Source of the DNA: Methanomassiliicoccales archaeon
GTDB lineage: Archaea > Thermoplasmatota > Thermoplasmata > Methanomassiliicoccales > UBA472
Assembly: GCA_026394375.1 (NCBI GenBank)
Contig: JAPKYJ010000022.1
Span: 61,777-125,776, forward strand
Direction of reading: 5' to 3'
Length of the DNA: 64,000 bases
The position numbers and the translations under genes were made by a program. Below are positions 62,872-64,000 of this stretch, one piece after another. The notes under the pieces were generated by a model that did not search any database, was not told the origin of the DNA, and saw only the letters and a list, made by a program, of their open reading frames with translations. Position 1 is the stretch's first letter. Every line of letters begins with the position of its first letter.

Positions 62872-63900
62872 TTAAAGCTCGCGACCTTTGGCCACGCAGT
62901 TCTCCTTCATCAGCGCCGCCAGATCGCTCAGCACCGCTGAGGCGGTCTCTAGACGTCCCGCCCCTTTGCCGGCAACGGTCATTTCGCCGGCCAAATCGGT
63001 CATCAGCTGGAAGATGTTGAGCGTGCCTCCGATGGCCAAGGGATGACCTATCGGCACCAGTCGGGGCGATACCTCCAATCGAGTGGGGGATACCTCCGCT
63101 ACCAGGCGGATGACCTTCTTCTCCGCCGCCGCCAGGGAGACCGCCTCCAGCGAGACTCCTCGGATCCCTACCCGCCTCACATCGTGGAAGGTGCACTCCC
63201 TTCCGAAGATGGCGTTGGCCAATATCGCCGCCTTGGCTGCGGAATCGATGCCGTCGATGTCGTAGGATGGGTCCTTCTCCGCATATCCTAACTCTTGAGC
63301 CTCGCGCAATGCCTGTTCGAACGGCAGCCCTTCCTCCTTCATGCGGTTGAGGATGAAGTTGCAGGTGCCGTTGACGATGGCGCGGATGGAATGTATCTTC
63401 TCCCCGACCAGCAGGTCTCTTGATACATTGATGATGGGCGTGGCCCCTCCTACGGAGGCCTCGAACCTCATGCGCGCACCATTCTTCTTCGCCGCTGCGG
63501 AGAGTTCCTTGAACTTGAGCGCCAGGGGGCCTTTGTTCGCCGTCACCACGTCCTTTCCGGACGTCAAGGCGGCCATCATGTGAGAGAGCCCAGGCTCCCC
63601 ATCTCGGATATTGGTAGGGGTCACCTCCACCATCACGTCGTAGTGGAAGTCGGCCAGCAGCTCAGGCACGGAACGTCCCTCGAGGCGCGGTCCGACCTTG
63701 CCCAGCTTCTCCTTGCGGACGATCATCTCCCTAGGATCTAGCCCTTTCCCGTTGAGCTCGTAGCTGGAGGAATCGAACACCCCCACCAACCGGAGCTTCT
63801 CTCCGAATGCGGAATGGAGCGCCGGGGCCTTGCGGACGATGACCTCCGCCACGCCCTGACCCACGGTCCCGAAGCCGACGATGACCACGTCCATGTTCAT
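62872..63900 (-). CDS. hom: Homoserine dehydrogenase
   Basis: A 342-residue NAD(P)-dependent oxidoreductase making homoserine from aspartate semialdehyde. The N-terminal Rossmann loop is VVIVGFGTVGQGVAEVI. VTANKGPLALKFKEL, RFEASVGGATPIINVSRDLLVGEKI and GTCNFILNRM are family signatures, then AEKDPSYDIDGIDSAAKAAILAN. There is no C-terminal ACT domain, as in archaeal forms. ATG at 63900 overlaps the upstream partial gene (ATGA). Together with cimA downstream it forms a threonine/isoleucine unit. Confidence 0.95.
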   Translation of the reverse strand: MNMDVVIVGFGTVGQGVAEVIVRKAPALHSAFGEKLRLVGVFDSSSYELNGKGLDPREMIVRKEKLGKVGPRLEGRSVPELLADFHYDVMVEVTPTNIRDGEPGLSHMMAALTSGKDVVTANKGPLALKFKELSAAAKKNGARMRFEASVGGATPIINVSRDLLVGEKIHSIRAIVNGTCNFILNRMKEEGLPFEQALREAQELGYAEKDPSYDIDGIDSAAKAAILANAIFGRECTFHDVRRVGIRGVSLEAVSLAAAEKKVIRLVAEVSPTRLEVSPRLVPIGHPLAIGGTLNIFQLMTDLAGEMTVAGKGAGRLETASAVLSDLAALMKENCVAKGREL

Positions 63901-64000
63901 TCCCCCAGCCCGCTGATGAGCAGGAAGCCGGATTGAAGCGTCCTCTGGCGCAGGAAATCGTCCACCCTAGCCAAGGCGGCCTTTTGCTTCACCTTGCCGA
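63897..64000 (-). CDS. C-terminal end of an unidentified gene coupled to hom
   Basis: Only the last 33 codons are in the window, reading DDFLRQRTLQSGFLLISGLGE at part of the end. The stop overlaps the hom ATG, so it belongs to the same operon. In many archaea an ACT-domain protein precedes hom, but too little is seen to assign that here. Confidence 0.6.
   Translation of the reverse strand, partial: GKVKQKAALARVDDFLRQRTLQSGFLLISGLGE

Overview
This is a chromosomal window from an archaeon of fairly high GC content. Archaeal hallmarks run throughout: L18e-L13, eL37, eL41 and S3Ae ribosomal proteins, aRF1, a DtdA-type D-aminoacyl-tRNA deacylase, PurP, pyruvoyl arginine decarboxylase, an LSm protein, intron-bearing tRNAs, TATA boxes, and many start codons about 27 bases after a TATA centre (leaderless mRNAs). 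The bipartite-type lipoate ligase, HdrCB pair and overall gene content suggest the Thermoplasmata or a relative, possibly near Methanomassiliicoccales. That placement is inference; no rRNA is present.

Layout. 0-0.5 kb: end of an L18e-L13 operon. 0.7-2.4 kb: endonuclease IV-like protein and hexulose-phosphate isomerase. 2.4-4.7 kb: a compact minus-strand cassette encoding an E1-like activator, a ubiquitin-like protein ending in Gly-Gly, a canonical-looking E2 and a JAMM isopeptidase, which together make a complete ubiquitin-like conjugation and removal system apart from an E3. 4.8-11.1 kb: a Na+/Ca2+ exchanger and a 1,694-residue surface beta-helix protein. 11.2-21.7 kb: translation genes (TrpRS, TrmO, PheRS alpha, DtdA, aRF1, ArgRS), UMP kinase, a TPR regulator and an acetyltransferase. 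21.7-27.7 kb: lipoate ligase, a secreted PKD protein, PurP, tRNA-Gln and adenylate kinase. 27.9-30.5 kb: two tandem GNATs facing an ATP-grasp/RLAN peptide-ligase-like pair. 30.8-41.9 kb: FAD oxidase, site-2-type protease, PAPS-reductase-like iron-sulfur protein, PrsW-like protease with a transglutaminase, arginine decarboxylase, a Ras-like GTPase with a V4R/DUF835 sensor, PAC2, an M16 protease and a hydrogenase maturation protease. 42.1-45.2 kb: a broken SRPBCC gene, a LysR/ModE-like regulator, a perfect 9-bp inverted repeat, and hdrCB. 45.5-56.6 kb: S3Ae, intron-bearing tRNA-Met, ArsA/Get3-like ATPase, CBS protein, AMMECR1, dihydroorotase, LSm-eL37-PurF, tRNA-Ala, Rieske protein and several enzymes.

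56.7-60.2 kb is the most unusual RNA and mobile-element stretch. It holds a tRNA-Arg with one canonical and one T-loop insertion, eL41, a tRNA-Trp whose intron carries a box C/D guide for positions 34 and 39, a tyrosine-recombinase remnant abutting that tRNA, a relic-like patch, and a two-gene CARF-like plus PIN-like cassette. 60.2-64.0 kb holds an HPr-kinase-like protein, citramalate synthase and homoserine dehydrogenase.

The standout system is the Ubl/E1/E2/JAMM cassette at 2384-4690. The CARF-PIN pair at 58539-60151 is the second candidate for a distinct functional module. Functions are assigned by reading motifs, not by database search. Start codons were chosen from TATA and Shine-Dalgarno placement where possible.
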